Translations under genes and position numbers: made by a program
Assembly: GCA_016179105.1 (NCBI GenBank)
Contig: JACOSB010000043.1
Location: 1 to 53,895 of the forward strand
Direction of reading: 5' to 3'
From: Candidatus Acetothermia bacterium
GTDB lineage: Bacteria > Bipolaricaulota > Bipolaricaulia > RBG-16-55-9 > DRXL01
Length of the DNA: 53,895 nt
The notes under the pieces: generated by a model
Seen by the model: only the letters and a program-made list of their open reading frames with translations
Databases searched by the model: none
Told to the model about the DNA's origin: nothing
Shown: positions 52,398 through 53,895 of the stretch, in pieces
Layout of the letters: each line of letters begins with the position of its first letter
Position numbering within the stretch: position 1 is the first letter of the stretch

Positions 52398-53751
52398 CTA
52401 ACGCTTCTGTCCAACAACTCTAGAGGCGCACTTCAGAATTTCTGAACGCTCTATCATCTCTTTCTGAGTATTTGCAATCATCTTGCTGTATTGCGTATTT
52501 TGGAACCCCCAGATTACCGATCGAACTTCTTCCCTATGCCCGACTAATACTGTTTTGCTTTCTAAATGTCCGAATGATTGGCTCTTCCAGCCAGCCTTTG
52601 CCGCCAGTTTATCCAGACATTCCAATGACGAATTAGTATAAGAATGGCAAACTTACGATCACTCGGAGCCCACTCTGTCTTTCAAGGTAACGATCAATAG
52701 TATTGTGTTGCACATCCAAATCAGTCGGGTCCCAAGAAGCTATTAAACGGAGGGCGCTCTCATGATAGATGTTGCAAACCATGCTAACCATTTTGTCAAG
52801 AGTGACAAAACGAATACCCTTAAAAGTCTCTACAGACAATATCTTTGCCTCTGGGTGGAGCGAAGCCATGACTCCAACGAAGATATCCCACTGGCCTTCA
52901 TGCATGTCAAGGTACTCATTAACAATGCTCATGTTTCCCTCGAAATTACTTGGCAAAATAGCATCATCCTCAATTATGGTTAATCTATGAATACCCCGTT
53001 TCAAGGCATAACGGGCTAAAGAGGAATGACTCAGCCCGCAACCCACCCAACCCGGCAACCTACGTATACCGTCAAATACAATGTAGTTTCCAAGATGTTG
53101 GGACTGGAAAGCCCTGCGACGAGCTACTGTTTCGGGAAGCGACAGCACAATCTGAGCATCCGACGCAGATGGAGGAAATTCCAGCGGCAATTCCATCTCT
53201 TTAGCATAATCCGCGGAGAGAAAACCCATGGCCACGAGAAAACGATCAAACATAAATGCAAAACGTTGAGCACTGCGCTTTATAGATCTAGTGATGGATT
53301 CAGGAGGAACCTGATTCTGAAGAGCGTTTTCCACAGCCTGAATCATAGCAGAGATAGATCCTTGTTCGAAGAACCTAACAACATCGGCCAACTCTGGGTA
53401 GTCATACTGATCCTGAGCAGACTCAGAAACGACCGGCACCCCTAGAGAAAGACTTTCTTGAATACGTGGCGTCTCCAGTAAGGCATTTTCATAGTAGTGA
53501 AGGTTTATGACCACTTTGGCTTGTCGAATAGCCTTCATCATATCAGGTCCATACACTTCGCTCACAAATTGAACATTGAATCGCTGTTGTAAAGCTTCAA
53601 GCATTTTGAGACGACGAGAGGAACTTTTGAAATCACCGTAAAACAACACGTCGTATTTTTTTTCAGTATGGGATAAAATTCTCTCATAACTTAATGAAGC
53701 GCCAATGGGCAAATAATGGACTAGTGGATAAACAATACCATAGTCTGTCAA
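52398..53751 (-). pseudogene. Two-domain glycosyltransferase, 3' end broken by a 91-bp element
   Basis: The long frame (53751 to 52633) first encodes a GT1-like C-terminal domain (DVLFYGDFKSSSRRLKMLEAL, VVINLHYYENALLETPRIQE), then a GT25-like domain (VGCGLSHSSLARYALKRG, LTIIEDDAI). It stops at Tyr-stop inside the element. Removing the 91-bp copy C and one TAA joins SLPFL to VGHREEVRSVIWG, extending to a stop at 52398 and giving 1260 nt (419 residues). The tail resembles the end of GT25 domains. The start is a TTG with no SD; upstream codons (after a TAG) are open, so the gene may be truncated at its 5' end too. It belongs to the polysaccharide locus. Confidence 0.82.
52548..52638 (+). mobile_element. 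91-bp MITE-like element, copy C
   Basis: It is identical over all 91 bp to copy A (1777-1867) in the opposite orientation. It is flanked by TAA at 52545-52547 and 52639-52641, and interrupts the glycosyltransferase gene. Confidence 0.9.
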
Positions 53752-53858
53752 AGACCTTATATTAACCCAAGTTGCTACCTAAGAGACATCTTGGATAGAG
53801 TGTCCTCCGATCAGACCCGTCAATCGAACAAAACCTTCGAGCTGACCGGAGGAACCTC

Positions 53859-53895
53859 ATGTCCATGCCCCATTATACCACAGCCATCTACTGCT
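53859..53895 (+). CDS. Start of a possible transposase gene (cut by window end)
   Basis: ATG at 53859 is preceded by GGAGGAACCTC, a good SD. The twelve visible codons (MSMPHYTTAIYC) resemble the start of IS982-type transposases, which often read HYTAIYCF-DD. With so few residues this is a guess. Sequence past 53895 would settle it. Confidence 0.3.
   Translation, partial: MSMPHYTTAIYC

Noticed and set aside
53752..53858. Terminal inverted repeat of an insertion sequence
   Set aside because: Only one end would be inside the window, so no inverted partner can be checked.

Overview
The window looks like a chromosomal piece of a free-living, probably uncultured bacterium of moderate GC content. 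Lipoprotein signal peptides with a Cys, Shine-Dalgarno (SD) led genes, a TTGACA-N17-TATAAA promoter and bacterial envelope genes argue for Bacteria. The mixture of an MTH865-like protein, a DUF5317 protein, BACON-repeat secreted proteins and Rhs proteins recalls candidate-phylum or Chloroflexi-like genomes, but I cannot name a phylum with confidence.

Layout. (a) 1-2.8 kb is a scarred flank: a C-terminal channel-like fragment, a relic of an integrase 3' end, a lipoprotein, and a MEST-like alpha/beta hydrolase broken by a 91-bp insertion. (b) 2.85-35.47 kb is an integrated genomic island. It is bounded by a perfect 41-bp direct repeat: one copy lies inside an intact tRNA-Val(CAC), and the other sits next to a tyrosine recombinase gene. 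Its left third carries mobile-element functions: a broken CGNR-like zinc-finger gene, a ribbon-helix-helix regulator, a primase-helicase, a roughly 170-bp nested palindrome that is a candidate origin, a decayed ParB-like region and small ORFs. Its right two thirds are secreted-protein cargo: an AfsR-like STAND regulator divergent from an Rhs cluster (one large N-terminal Rhs protein plus two alternative C-terminal Rhs proteins), then a series of BACON-repeat proteins, a lipoprotein resembling a subtilase prodomain, a subtilase, an SdrB-like wall protein and a parallel beta-helix protein. (c) 35.6-47.9 kb is ordinary chromosome: MTH865-like protein, thiolase, OsmC, a MacB-like ABC exporter, ThiL, an HD-GYP protein, two tiny proteins, an MFS transporter, an MBL hydrolase and a cNMP-binding protein, with a possible structured RNA at 45.14-45.22 kb. 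(d) 48-53.9 kb is a polysaccharide locus (a fused GT2/glycosylphosphotransferase, a GT2, and a GT broken by the 91-bp element) with a HEPN-MNT pair and the start of what may be an IS gene.

The most notable discovery is a family of 91-bp non-coding insertion elements (three copies; 3-bp TAA/TTA target duplications; TACTG...CAGTA ends). Each copy interrupts a gene. Removing 94 bp restores an in-frame, family-length protein in all three cases. The second is the island itself, whose attachment site covers the 5' half of the tRNA, and its candidate palindromic origin. Four single-base frameshifts in or near short homopolymers in the cargo genes could be real decay or sequencing error.
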